DNA of 64,000 nucleotides from Epiperipatus broadwayi. Lineage: Eukaryota > Onychophora > Udeonychophora > Euonychophora > Peripatidae. The notes under the pieces were generated by a model. That model was not told the origin of the DNA. It did not search any database and saw only the letters and a program-made list of their open reading frames with translations. Below, in pieces: positions 23,435-35,967 of this stretch. The stretch lies in the NCBI GenBank assembly GCA_028023455.1, contig JAQFVV010006273.1:4290142-4354141 (forward strand). Reading direction: 5' to 3'. Every line of letters begins with the position of its first letter. Position 1 is the stretch's first letter. Position numbers and translations under genes: made by a program.

Positions 23435-24317
23435 ATTCATTTTTTTTCTCTTATCTTAATTGAAAATTTACTGGTTGAGGACTGCCTTTTTTGAAATAGT
23501 CATCCTTTTGGCAAATTCTTAATAATACAATTTCCTTTATTTATCACAGGTGTGGACTCTCTTCAAAGTATATTAAACTTTTAAAATAATTAGTAAGTTC
23601 TAACTTAAATTCATGGGACTTTTTTTCCACATTAATAATAATAATTGTGTATATTACTTTTTTTTATATTAATTTTAAAGTCTCTGGTTTTGCATTAACA
23701 CATATTTTAAAGGTCTCTCTATTAAGAACATTATTATCTTGAAATATATATTTTATGTTAGTGAAAATATAATCCACTTTTATTGTACCATTACCTGGAT
23801 GCATTCATATCAATTTCCATTTAGCACTTTTCTCAAAAATAGAAGTCATAATATACAAGTTTTTTTTTTCTGAAAATTCTTACAAATATGAATTCTCTCA
23901 CCAAATTTGCACACAACACATTGATTTTTTAGTGATTTTCCAATTCTAGCACTAAAACATCTAAAATGCTAGATGTAATCAATAGTTTTGTATATCTATT
24001 GAAAATCATCTACTTCTTTACGATGAGAAATTGTCATGTCATAAACTTGCATTTGATATTTTTCTTGAATAACTATCATTATCACTTTGTCTAATATACC
24101 ATAAAATCTTCACAATGTTATTTTTCCATTTTTCATATTTGTGGTTCAATATTTGTACCATTGAAGTGAAGTACATGTTTACTTTTCAAATCAATTATCT
24201 CCTCATTTTTTTTTAATTTCATAAGCTTACTTTACTTGAAAGCAGAGTTAACATACAAATGACAGTCTGAGTCTGCAATTACAAAGTTTTTGGCATCTTC
24301 TTGTTTTGGCCACACCT
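23435..24317. other. AT-rich intron DNA, nothing recognised
   Basis: No gene, RNA or repeat border could be supported. Confidence 0.45.
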
Positions 24318-24440
24318 GTCATGCTTTTTTTTTTTATGTGTCAAAGCATAGACCGGGAAGCGAACACCGGGACAACGCTTGTAAGGCTGCTGTGCTAACC
24401 ACTCGGCCACCAATGCTTGACTATATCTGTCATGCTTTCA
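24318..24440 (-). mobile_element. tRNA-derived SINE, family 1, with target-site duplication
   Basis: Antisense copy of the SINE seen at 8132 and 62790. From right to left it starts GCATTGGTGGCCGAGTGG (A box), then AGCACAGCAGCCTTACAAGC, a B box CGGTGTTCGCTTCCCGG, CTATGCTTTGACACAT, and a poly(A) tail read as T's at 24327-24337. CTGTCATGCTTT flanks it on both sides (24318-24329 and 24429-24440), a clear target-site duplication. The short ORF across it is not a gene. Confidence 0.9.
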
Positions 24441-24730
24441 AATGTCTGACAAATATTATTCACACACATAGTTAATAACTATCAGGCAACATAAAATAAA
24501 AATCAAGGTGTTTCTTGCTCTTTAACTTAGGAGTAAAAAGTCGTAAAGTCACTCTTATGACTGATGCGTGTTGGTGAGTAGATATCCATATTCGTTTTTA
24601 CATTTTCATAATCATAGATTAAGAATTTTTTTGTTATAAAAATAAGCTGTCTTCTGTTATTAATTATATGTAGTTAATTATACACTTCTACAATTGCACA
24701 AATTATAATTAAACAAATTAAATATGTTAC

Positions 24731-24890
24731 CGTATTGTTCCAGGCAATAAAAAACATTCCTTTAACATAACAACCATTTTACTTCTTGAATCTTTTAAAT
24801 AAATAGTAGATATATCGACTCCATCAATAAATATTTTTCCAGTTAAATTAGGAGCAACTTGAAATAATGCATCAATCATTAAAGATTTTT
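24731..24890 (-). CDS. ABCC4-like transporter, exon 4 of 5 seen (Walker A end to Q-loop)
   Basis: The 160-nt exon is preceded by a long T-run and TTTAG and ends CG before GTAACA. Joined in phase to 37280-37091 it reads ..EKSLMIDALFQVAPNLTG, KIFIDGVDISTIYLKDSRSK, MVVMLKECFLLPGTIR. The middle block is classic ABCC NBD2 (EGKIxIDGxDISxIxLxDLRSK). Odd points: the codon split by the intron gives Glu where the second Walker A glycine belongs (GxxGxGKS has become GKSDIEKS), and the Q-loop 'IIPQDPVLF' has become VMLKECFLL, losing the catalytic Gln. No stop or frameshift. NBD2 is probably ATPase-impaired; a young pseudogene is the alternative. Confidence 0.9.
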
Positions 24891-25476
24891 CTAAAAAAAA
24901 AAAAAAAATTAACACAAAACAAAACATTGAGCTAAAGGTTAAAGACACACTGACATAAACAAAAATTTGGAAATATATATATACTCGTATATTTTCATGA
25001 GCGTTTTCGCAATAAAATACCTATAAACACTAATGAGTGTCTGAGCCAAAATGTGTGTTAAATTATAGTATATGCTGAAGATATATTGATTAACTAGGCA
25101 ATAAAGTACTATTATCAAAAGAAAATATTTTAATATTATAGACGATAACTAATCTCTGCTTGCTTCTCTATGTAAGCATATGAATTGGATTTATTCATAT
25201 CTATATTTGCATATTGTTAACTTTAGCATTATACCATTAAAGTTTACAGAAGTTATTCTTATCTTCTGTGCCTTTGCATTATTCTCGAGCAACATAATGC
25301 TAATATTAACAAAAGATAAATGTGTACAAGAATGAGTCTAAATATATATTTTATTTTTTACCTCAAATTGTTTGTTTATATATATATATATTAAAAGAAA
25401 ATATATCCATGTGTTTGAAGAGGAATAAATTTGGAGTTTCATTCCACAATAGAGGATCAACAATAGATGAACATGG

Positions 25477-25477
<1 letters not shown>

Positions 25478-25537
<60 letters not shown>

Positions 25538-25538
25538 A
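25478..25538. repeat. (TA)n(GA)n microsatellite
   Basis: About 18 TA units run directly into about 12 GA units. It abuts the left end of the hammerhead-repeat copy at 25547. The ORFs on both strands here are simple-repeat artefacts. Confidence 0.95.
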
Positions 25539-25546
25539 AGATCCAC

Positions 25547-26092
25547 ACCTATTGATTATTCTGGCTTGCACTGAATGGCACTACTGTATGGAGAATTTTT
25601 CCTGTTGACAACAAATGGTAATCATGTGATATTTAGTGGTTTAATGCTAATCCTGTCTAATAGGATAGTGGTGGCTATGATTATTAAAGAACCAAAGACA
25701 ACAAAATGTATAGGTACTGAACTGAGTAAAGACCTATATGATTGTATAAACTAATGAACTTGGATTGAAAATATGTTTTCAATTTTAGATTCATAATTTT
25801 GTAGTTAAGTGGGGATAAAAGGTGGCTGCTGGAGGCTTGCATTAGATCCTAAGATCTAGGTGCAGTGCTCTCAGATCCAAGGCTCCTCACTAATGAAAGC
25901 CACAATCTACAAACTAGTCTGGAAATAATGTATGACTGGGTACTAGATAGGGATTTTATGCACAAAACATCTTGCATCCATTGATTACTATGGCTTGGTC
26001 TGAGTGGCACTACTATATGGAGAGTTTTGCCTGTACTTGAGTAAACATAAGAAATGGTGATCATGTGATGTTTAGTGGTTTAATATCATATT
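25547..26092 (+). mobile_element. Hammerhead repeat, 1.3 tandem units (copy D)
   Basis: Sense copy of the ~456-bp family. ATTGATTATTCTGGCTTGCA at 25551 recurs as ATTGATTACTATGGCTTGG at 25980, so the period here is 429 bp. Between lie ATCATGTGAT, GTCTAATAGGATAGTGGTGG, GATCCTAAGATCTAGGTGCA and the ribozyme region. The element holds more than one unit and both ends are mid-unit, as expected when a multimer or circle is copied into the genome. Confidence 0.8.
25874..25932 (+). ncRNA. Hammerhead motif, copy D (mutated)
   Basis: ATCCAA 25874-25879, CTCA, CTAATGA at 25890-25896 (G5 changed to A), CAAAC in place of GAAAC at 25910-25914, ACTAGT, GTC 25917-25919, TGG. Shape is kept, but two essential core bases are lost. 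Confidence 0.55.
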
Positions 26093-27360
26093 ACTTTGCT
26101 GATGTTTAAACCAAATATTAATATGCCAGATATGCATTTACCTCTATGTGGTCAAATGACTAATATATTACATAATTTTCAAAACTACTGTCTATTATTG
26201 AAGCATAAATATTGATAAAATTGTATTAATAAATGTGTATGTTATTGTTAATTGATAGTACAAGCATAAATGTAAAAGTGTTTTTTCTTGATTTCCATTT
26301 TTTTGGTATTTCAAAATAGACTACAAATATTATGTAAAGCTAAAAAAAACTAAATAATATTTGTTTTGATTGAGGGTATTCCTTTTATTAATATCAAAGA
26401 AAGAAATTGGGAAAGAAACTATTGTGCTGGTTGCTTTAAAATAATAGTTTTTACAACATCAAAAATGTGAAAATATAAAACAAAACAACTTTAATAGCTA
26501 CATTTATACTCAGGAAAAAATCTATTAAGATGCAATCGTGAATGAAACTTGTGAATTTATATTGTAAAGTAGTGGATTTATATATATTAAATATTTATGT
26601 CATTTAAAAATAATTATGATGATGTTTACCAATAAGTTACTAAGAAAATACAAGCACTTAATTGTTTTTCTATGATTAGATAACTTGTTTATTTAGACAA
26701 TATCTATTATGATGGTTGCTGATTTATTTAGTCTTCCTGTTCAGCCTTTAATCTATCTATGCATCATAATAAACCTAAAAGATTGGAAAGCTGGAATAAA
26801 TACCAGGAAAAAATAAATAAAAAAACAATTCATCAGTATTTGTCAAGTTGAAGCTGAATCTGCCAATAAGTTAGCTAAATAATACAACAGATATTACTGA
26901 AACTATTATTATAATCCATTTCTATGTTTAAAATATAATACTCATTAACATTATTTAATAAATATATTAACACAATCAGTTAGAGTATTTTATTTTTAAA
27001 TTCTGGTTTTCCTATCTATGTCTATTAGCTATAAATTTAATGAAAAACACTCAACTAAACCTCTTATTGCATAAGATGACAAATGTTACTGTCTGCTAAA
27101 TTTGTGAATTTAAAAAATAATTTATTAACTTACAATATATTGCTTGCTACAAAATACTGAATATTGAATGAATCAGAGCACCCAATGGTTAAATGATACA
27201 GAAACAAGCAGTAAAGAAAAACTGATTGTACAAAATTCAAGAAAATTAACTTCAAAAATATGTACTATATTTTAGAGCTCTAACAAAATCCTGTGAAGTG
27301 CACAAATTACAAGTATTAACTATAAATGAATTTGGTGATTATTTATCTTTTCAACATGTG
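26093..27360. other. AT-rich intron DNA, nothing recognised
   Basis: No gene or repeat border supported. Confidence 0.45.
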
Positions 27361-27365
27361 TGTGA

Positions 27366-27440
27366 TCAGGTGTGTCAGCAGTATGAGATGGCATGGAGAG
27401 TTGAGGGTCATGTGAAAGTCTGAGTTCGAATCCCTTATAT
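27366..27440 (+). mobile_element. tRNA-derived SINE, family 2
   Basis: GTGTGTCAGCAGTATGAGAT, GGCATGGAGAGTTGAGGG, then GAAAGTCTGAGTTCGAATCC. The last block is a perfect RNA polymerase III B box (GTTCGAATCCC). The same order (ATAGT, TTGAGGG, TTGAAAGTCTG, GTTCAA) recurs antisense near 43863-43919 and 56842-56915, so this is a dispersed family distinct from family 1. Confidence 0.65.
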
Positions 27441-28559
27441 ATAAATCTAAAATGTATATTTTAAAAGTTCATACTTTGTAAATATTTTAACATTGAATAA
27501 TTTCTCTTAATTTTTATGATTGAGAATTGATTTGCTTTAATGTGTAATATCATCAAAATCGAAAAAGAATAAATATCTTTATGCTGTTCATCCATAAAAT
27601 AATAATCAGAAAATAATACATTCTTTGCAACAATTATCTAAATATCAATTTTTTTAATATACATAAAAAGCCTTTTTCAGCACCTGATTTGGTGCTCTTT
27701 TCGTGTAATATTTTTCCTATTTTTAAATGTTGTGAAAAACTAATGGATTTAACATTTGAATCAATACATAGCAAACACACTTTACTATTGCTTCATTTTA
27801 TTTTAATATAATAAATTATTTTAGTTACTATTCTTTTTAATAAACACATTTTTGAATAAAGCAATTATTATTGTGTGGATATTTAACTAAAGTAAGCATA
27901 TTTTTACTATAAGATTAATTTTCTTATATATAAATGTTTGTGTAAACTACACTGACATTCAGATATTCAAATGGGTGTAATCCACTTATATCTTATTAGT
28001 GCCAATTAAAAAATATATTTAATAGTATATTTAGTTATTTTTATTTTCTTACTATTGCGATGTAGAAAGATATATGCATGTATAAATTTCAGGTATTAAT
28101 ACTAGTAGATTTATTTAATTTGTTTTGTGGTAAACTATAATAATTTCAATTTGTTATATAATATTAAACTTTTACAAAATTAAAATTTTGCATAAAATAT
28201 AATCTTCACTCTTAAACAAATAATTTTATACTGAATACATTGTTCATATATGTATGCATGGTTTTGAATCACCATAAATTAACTTCAATATATGAGACAG
28301 TGATCACTTCCCTATCATTATATAACCACATAAATTAGTATCTCAATGTAAAGGCTTGCAATCAAATTAATATATTCAATTACTTTTGTGTTATATCAAT
28401 ACATGATTTGGCATCAATGGGAAAGAACAGAATATATAATTATATCACACTTTTCTGATAACCATCTCATAACCTGCTTAAAACAATTGCACTTAGTTAT
28501 TGTTATTTAGTCAGATAAATAAAATTGATCACACACGATTTAATCATAAATAAAATTAT

Positions 28560-29900
28560 CAGAAAAAAAGAGATTATTATGCAAAAATAAAAAAAATAAA
28601 ATAGTACTAATAAAGATATGAACAGTGTAGAATAAGATATTAAAAAAGTGGACAATATTAGAAAATAGCATGTTTAAATTAAGTTAAAAAAGGTAGGTTC
28701 AAAGTAGACAAGCTAAAATAATAGATTGGAATGAAGTTAACAAAATAAAAAATCCTAGAGTTATAGAGAAGAAAAAAAGTTCATGTGGAAAAAAAGAACA
28801 GCAATTCAAATTTAATGAAATATTTAAAAAGAGTAAAAAAGTTGATTGGAAATAAAGTAATGACAAAAATAAACAAATAATATTTGGCAGGACTACTATG
28901 AATAATCATAAAATTTAAGACAATAATGAAATAATTAAAAGGAACATGAGAACTAACAATAAAAACTAAAAACCTATTTGTGAATAATTAAAGGCTTTTA
29001 TAAAAAAAATAGAGAGCAGGACAAAGTGTAATATTGTACTGAGAGAATAATACAAAAATTCAAAGGAAAGATATAAAAAAATAAAAGAAAAAAGTGGGAA
29101 ATGTTTTGAAAAATAAAGAAAATGAGACAAAATAGGGCCAAAATCAAAGCTAATATTGAGAGAATGTTACAACAATTGAAAACAAAGTTATAAAAAAAAA
29201 TAAAAAAAAAATGTAGAAGATATTTCAATAAAATGTTTCAGAAATGATCAAATCAAACTTATAAGTGCAGCAGAAAAAAACTAAAAATAATGTAAAAATA
29301 TTAGAAGACTCAAATTACGTTAATATTGCTTGAAGATAATACAAAGTACAAAGATTGCAGAAAACTAAATAAAACAAAGATTGCATTTTGTTGTAAAATA
29401 AAAGTATAGAAGATCAAAAGCATGTAGAAATGTTTTGGAAGACATATACACTGCAGATAAAGTCTAATTAATGACTAATGAAATTTATTAATGACAGATA
29501 AATATTTCTAAAAACAGTGAATGAAAAAACAATTACTTTTGAAAGTACAACTAAATATAACAGTTGAAAACATAACAAAATCTAGAAAGTAAAAATAACA
29601 TTTTATTATCCAACAATGTTTAATTATTAATAACAATTATTTAAAAAGTAGCAAAGGTTTGTGTGATTAAGAAATTCAAAGTGAATATATTCTTTACCTC
29701 ATATTGTATCTTCAAAGTGATGCAGAGAATAGTCAAAATATAAAAAAAGTTTCATAAAGATTTTAAAAAGATGTGAGAAAATTGTAAAATCTAAATAACA
29801 TTTCAAAGTGATACAATGAACATTAAGGTAAGAAAATCAAATGACAAAAATGATTCATAATGATATTGTCTTGATAGGAAATTGTAAGAAAAATAACTAC
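28560..29900. repeat. Purine-rich, A-skewed minisatellite-like tract
   Basis: For about 1.3 kb the plus strand is strongly A-rich with G and few C. Loosely repeated phrases recur about 130 bp apart: TGAGAGAATAATACAAAAATTC (29039) and TGAGAGAATGTTACAACAATTG (29157), each followed by AAAG(A/T)TATAAAAAAA. Units are too diverged to define a period firmly. No gene. The minus-strand ORF here is Phe-rich simple sequence. Confidence 0.45.
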
Positions 29901-30779
29901 TTTATTGTTTAAGCGTTGCACACAGGAAAATTTAAATTAAAAGAGCTATAACCCTTAAAATGCAAATTATTTTTGGAAAATGAATTAGATAGTACAAGAT
30001 CCTGATTATGAAATAACATTTGAGGTTAAAAAAATAATGTTTTTGGTTGATTGAAATAATTGTTCTCATAACATTCTTATTATGATAATTTAAAACATAA
30101 TATCAAAAATTATTACTAAAATCTTAGCTAAAAGGAAACAATAACATTGAAAGATAATGTTGATAAAGCAAGATAATGATAAGGTGCAACTTTTGATGAT
30201 TGTGTTTTCTTTTTCCACAATAATTCTTTTTACTTTAAAAAGAGAAGATATTGTTGGATATGACTTTTGGAAATATTTGAACTTCATCAAGAGTAATATA
30301 GATGCTCATCAAACCTAGTCCTTTATATTTATATATACTAGATTAATCATGAAAACCCATACAAGTTACTGAGTACATGGTCAATCTTAATCAATGAACC
30401 TAATTATGGATTATATCTTATCCTCTTCAAGAAAATGATCATTTGCTGGATTTACAGTTTTTTTAAGGATAGTATTTCTGACAACAAAGATTACAAGACC
30501 AATCATAATATTTTTGGTCACAACAATATTATTAAATAATAGAAAATTAACCAGCAAAATAGTTATCAAAAGAAAAAGGATGAAATAAAATATATAACTT
30601 GTGGTAAGTTCAAGAAAAAAAAATAGTATAACCAAAAAACAAAAACTTCAATTTTCATATAAATGTAGATTTATTTCAAAAAGTATAGTATAAAAAAAGA
30701 ACAAGAAGAATGATAAAATTAATGTTTCTTTCCTAATACTTGGTATCTATTCTCTGTTACTATCTTTTCTACTTCAAGG

Positions 30780-32215
30780 GAAATCTTCACAGTATTTTTT
30801 TTTTCAAAAACTGACCCAAGATGGATGTCAGTAATTCTGAAGCTGATAGGAGACTTATTTCCTTTCCTAATTATAAATAACTCATCACATCAATAAGTAC
30901 TTTGAGTCATGGAGATAATTTTATATATGAATTTTCAAGTATTTTCAAACCTGGCAAATAAATATTTGTAAAATCCAGTCACACCAACTTCACTAAATAT
31001 TGCCTTCAAATCTAAACTGCATTGGATTTCGATTACCTCCATTTGCATTAGATGCTGATTTATTGAAAAAAATAAAGAAAAGTTGTTTTCAAAAAAATTA
31101 AAGTTTGCAAACCTTGTTTCAAATTCAGTTTTAAAAACTTAAAATTTTTTCTGTGTATTTTTGATAGGATGCAGTTCACCTAAACTTGTCTTATTCATGT
31201 TGCAAAGTATGTTAAATATTTATTTTTTAGCTGCTTTTCACCATGAACTAGCTTACATTTGAATGCTGATCTTTTCCTTGCAGTTTTAAATTATATGTGT
31301 TTGCTATATTAATCATGAAGAATACATCTTACAACAATACTGTGTCAAAGCAGGCTTGGGTCTTGACTTTTAATTATTAAGAACTAAAATATTTATTCAT
31401 TCAAGTCTCAGAATTGTTTAAGAACCTTGGAGCAGGATTGTTAATATACTTCATTATAGTAGAACAAAGCAAAGTATTCACTGCCTAATTCATTGAAGAA
31501 AGCTTAGAATTGTTGCTGATTTAAGCTTTGAGATCCTATGAAATTTGTTTTTTTCATAGATTTCAATACATTTTCAATGTTTATTATTTCCACACATAAT
31601 ACTTCATGTATAATGCAATATATTTGATGAATCTTGGGTCCATCATACATTTTATATTGATTTTTTTGCATAATGCTATAAAACCATTGTTTTTCTCAAT
31701 TAAAGAAACCTCATCTGTAGCTACAAAAACTAATTTTGACAGAGGTGAATTGTATGTCTACAAAAGCTCAAAGTCACAAATATATTGTGTGCAGTACAGG
31801 TGTAATTCATCAGTACTAATTCCAATAATTCCAAAAAAATCCTAATGTCACAAGCATGAAGAAATTCAGCTAATTGAAGTATGCTCCCAATATCCATATT
31901 CTCATTATAGACAATGGAAAAAGCTTTAAAACAATTTTGCTTTGATGTGAATACTTATTAATTGGCCAAATCATTAACTCTTTTTGCAACTGTATTGAGA
32001 GACAAATAGATTGCTTAAAACCTTCACATTTCCAGGGCAATTTCTGCAGCTTTAATTAGATAGTCCTTGATGAAATCACCTTCACTAAAAGGTTTGAAGT
32101 GTTTAGTTATCAATTCTGAGAAGACAAAGCTTGCATGAATCACCACTTTACATTCTTGTAATACTTTAATAAACATGAACTGCTTTTTCAATCTCATCTT
32201 GAACTTTTTCAACTT
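30780..32215 (-). pseudogene. hAT transposase relic (GTF2IRD2/ZBED-like)
   Basis: In shifting frames on the minus strand the region follows the order of GTF2IRD2/ZBED5-type hAT transposases: ASFVFSELITKHFKPFSEGD with FIKDYLIKAAEI (32150-32024), SLNTVAKRVNDLA (about 31990), KAFSIV and a degenerate 'DESTDI' site, then EKNNGFIALCKK (about 31690-31650), CIIHEVLC, and a LQGKDQH-like block near 31270. Many stops and frameshifts separate these blocks. In the family this domain catalyses cut-and-paste transposition with an RNase-H fold; here it is certainly dead. Confidence 0.75.
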
Positions 32216-32834
32216 TATTGCCTCATTAATCCCTCATAATTATCATATTTTGACTTATGATGTACATAATGATGATTAATGTTGTATAATTTTGATAAAT
32301 TATTTTATTTTTTACTTCACAGCAAAAATATTCCAATTCCCACTTTTCTTGGAAATTTTGATGTTTGGCATCAATTTTTCAATTATCTTTATTACCACTT
32401 GGTTTCAATAAAGACATTCTGAATGCAAAAGGCTAAAATAAATGAATAATAATTAACATAAAATAATAGAACATTTTAATAAAAATTAATATTTTTTTGA
32501 ACATTAAACTACACACTGAATGACTGCACCAATTAATAAGCATATCATAAATAAACCTATTTTTCTTATTCTCTGAAAACAAACTATTTCTGTTATGCAA
32601 ACTAAACAAGTCCATACAAGGTTAATGATGTAGCACTGACATGTGGTAGTAAGTATATAATTGGATGCTAAAATATTTGCTGCTAGTATTAGTGGGGATA
32701 AATGGTGCACCCACTTGTAAGGTGAGCAAGGGAAATGGATGCAACATGTTTATAGTAATCAGTCATTGCCAAATGTTGTAATTCATTATTAATAATTATG
32801 TATAACAGGATATTGCAAAAATTAAGTTACACAA

Positions 32835-32945
32835 TTTTTCTTAAAACTTTTCTGGGCCACAAAAATATTCATTGTGGGTTGCATGTTTTCCTGCAGTCCA
32901 CGAGTTTGACATGCTTGGTGTAGCATGACTATGCATAAATTGCTA
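32835..32945 (-). mobile_element. Probable 5' end of the hAT element
   Basis: On the minus strand: CATGTCAAACTCGTGGACTG, then AACATGCAACCCACAATGAA and TATTTTTGTGGCCCAG. 'TGTCAAACTCG-GGCC...CCCACAATGAATATTTT-TGGCCC' is a phrase found just inside the ends of many hAT elements. It is upstream of the transposase relic in the same orientation. Terminal repeats and the 8-bp duplication were not identified. Confidence 0.6.
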
Positions 32946-33369
32946 TAAAATAATTATATTTTTTCATAAACATGCATTTTATTGAAATAACAAAAGTAAT
33001 TTTGAAATAAAATGTATATATATAAAATAATCAAAATAGGATCAAACAAAAAATAATTAACTTTTCAAAATATTATAAAAAAATTTAAATATGTTAAATG
33101 AAGAATAGTTTAAAAATATAATTGGCCTAATTTTCAAGTTATCTGCTGCAAATTATTTAATCACATAAGTGTTTTGGACATTCATATAGAAAAGATAGTC
33201 TATGTAACTTAAACTTAGCTTTTATTAATACTGAGCATGCTTTTGACTAATTAACAGTCATAATCTTAGCAATCTCACTTCATTAGTGTTCTGAGCTTCT
33301 ATGTATACCTGATAATTATTTTAATATTTAAGAACATTTAACTTTATTTATTTATTTAAATTCTTTCAA

Positions 33370-33690
33370 AAAGATTACTTTTTCGAGAAGGGGATGCTTG
33401 TATATTTTGGTTTATTGTAACAATCTTTTGCTATTGCCATCTTTCATCTTCTGTCTTCCCTCTCAATGCATACAATTCCAGCTCTAGACAAATCAAATTT
33501 ATGGTCAGAATTTTGTTTGTGGTCCATAAATGTTGAGTAATATTCTGTACTCATAAGTGCTCTATTGTATAGGTATTTATGCCGGGCTAGTCCCATTGAA
33601 AGATTTGTCCTCAATATTCCATAATATACAAAGTTACACATAGCTTTATTACATTGAATTTTGTAGATGATTTGATGATCTAATTAATTT
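33370..33690 (-). pseudogene. Penelope-like element, GIY-YIG domain
   Basis: On the minus strand, from about 33680: IIYKIQCNKAMCNFVYYG is the start of a GIY-YIG domain, followed by NLSMGLARHKYLYNRALMS, TEYYSTFMDHKQNSDHKFDL, SRAGIVCIEREDRR, then after a frameshift RWQ, a stop and QKIVTINQNIQASPSRKSN. The second signature tyrosine is present as 'YYG'. The part 33641-33444 is open, with a frameshift and stop at its 3' side. It belongs to a different PLE lineage from the 17-kb copies (different wording around the conserved positions). Non-functional fragment. Confidence 0.75.
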
Positions 33691-33699
33691 AATGCATTT

Positions 33700-35880
33700 T
33701 TCAAAATTCAAATTATTAATCATCATGGCTAGAATCTTTAATTTTCACATTGTTGTCTCCCTTTGAGATGATGTTTATATTGTAAAAGAAGTAAAGTAAA
33801 CCTTACAACTCCCATATTGATTGCCCTATATTGTGTATGAATTTAAATATTTGTTTTTAAAAATGAAGTTTCTGAATGTGTAATTTTATGTGGTTACTAT
33901 GAAGAAATTGTGATTTCATAATTTTATTAACAAAATCTGTTATCAATCAACTTGAAAATATTTTAATGAAAAAATTATAACAATGCAATTACAACAGCAA
34001 AAATAAATATTAAGGTTACAATATTTGCATTTAACGTGGTTCTAGAAAGAAATAAGAAATATAATGTGCTCTTTTTTATTTTTCCTTTCTCTGCATTAAT
34101 ATGTATATATATATAAGTTTTTTTTATCATTCTTTAAAAATTTAAAAGAACATTGCTTGAATGTATAATGTACTTTAAAAGTAAAATATGTACATTATTA
34201 AATTTTTTAATAATAATAATATTAACATAATAAACAATTATTTTTGTTATATTTTAGTAGACAAATTTTGCCTTCCAGATTAAAAAAAAAACGAATAAAA
34301 GAAATAATAGAAAAAAATGGGCATGTGAATTACAGTTTCATGTGTAATTTTTACTGCAATGTGTTATTTTGTGTTTATAGTTAATATTGTAATTTAAATT
34401 GTTATATAATTTTTATATGTGACAATTTAAAAATGTTTCTTAATACTAAATAAATAATCAATAGGATATATAATTTTCATTCTAATAAAATAGAATGGTA
34501 GAAAACAATATAAGTACTGATGAATACTTTATCCCAAATATCCACAAGGAATAGGTGTTTTTAATATGATCAAAAACTAAGGTGCTACACATCAGATAAT
34601 ATTATTTATGTGAGTATGAGTGATGAAGGTGGTAACATCTTATGCACTTAAATTAGTAGAATAAACTTGAATTTTTACCTTTTCAAAAAAAATATATATA
34701 TTGAATATTTATGTTCCATATCATTAACAAAAAGGAAATACAGTATTCCATATTTTGTTGAGAGATAGTTATTTCAAAAAAAGTTTGCAAAATTATTTGT
34801 GAGTTGTATAAGTGATATATAAACTTGAACAAATGAGGTTAAAAAATTGTTTTTCCCCCCACAAATATTGTATATCAAATACCATATATTTATGAATATT
34901 ATATAATAAATCAATCAAAAGAAAACAGTGGAAAAATTTTGTTTATAGAAATCAAGAGTGAAGGTACCCATATAATGCCATTCACTGTGTTACCATAAAT
35001 ATTAGTCTCTACAACAAACACAACTAAAGTATTAAAGATAGCTATGAAGAGAATGTCTGTTAAAATTCTTATTGCATACAAGAGTCAATTAAACTACTAG
35101 ACATTCTTAATGAAGAAGTGAATATCCAAATTATTAATATATCTTGGAATTAACTGTACAAATTTAATTAAATTATAAATGAAGTATAAAGCAATTGAAG
35201 TCTAAGAATTAATAGCTATGATAGAAGAATAGATACAAACAAAAAGAGTAGCAATTTTATTTGATATAAATAATCTGGTCCTCCAGACCCTAGTTGCATT
35301 TTTTACTATTGAAGTGTCAAAATTAATAGAGGAAAAATAATTACTGAATGCAATGATGGATAATATTGTTGAAGTTGTTGTGAACAAAAAGAAAAATTTA
35401 TGCAAATCAGATAAGAGTAATTTAATTACAGCTTACATTTGATATTTTATTGATGTTAATAGGTAGACAAGTAAGAATATTAATATATGAATTCTGATTG
35501 TTAGGGTAGATCCATGATTTGTTCCACCATATTTCAGATTTAAACCTTCACCAATGTCATCTAACACATAAAATATTAAAAATTAATTACCAAATAAACT
35601 GCTTAAAATAGATTTTATTTAATGAATATTCAAAGACAAAACACTTAGACACCCATTACAATGAAATCAATATTAAATTAGTATCGGACAAAACCAGATA
35701 AATTAAGGTATATCATTGCTTCTTATTCTTCTTTTCCAAATTTCTTTATACATTATTTTTTAGTGAATAAATTGACCTTTCTCTCTTAATTTCTCATTCC
35801 CCCCCCCCCATTTATATATACATATGTAAATAATTACTTTAGCATTATATATAATTGTAATATTGTCAAAAATAATTAAT
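33700..35880. other. AT-rich intron DNA, nothing recognised
   Basis: No supportable gene. Short simple-sequence runs only. Confidence 0.45.
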
Positions 35881-35884
35881 CTCC

Positions 35885-35967
35885 ACACATATGCTATTAG
35901 ATTAAATTTGCATGCACTCATTCACCAATAAATGCATGTAAATTTAATCTAATAAGGCATGTGTAAA
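35885..35967. mobile_element. Palindromic MITE
   Basis: ACACATATGCTATTAGATTA with AATTTGCATGCA pairs with TGCATGTAAATTTAATCTAA and TAAGGCATGTGT around a short CTCATTCACCAATAAA loop. A partial related copy (ACATGTAAATTTAACCTAGT, then CTTCCACAAGATTACA) lies at 36256-36310, sharing also the sequence downstream of the hairpin (CTTCCACAAGATTACA at about 35978). Confidence 0.75.

Noticed and set aside
25322-25571. ORFs on both strands rich in Ile/Tyr or Ser/Leu
   Set aside because: They translate the (TA)n(GA)n microsatellite.
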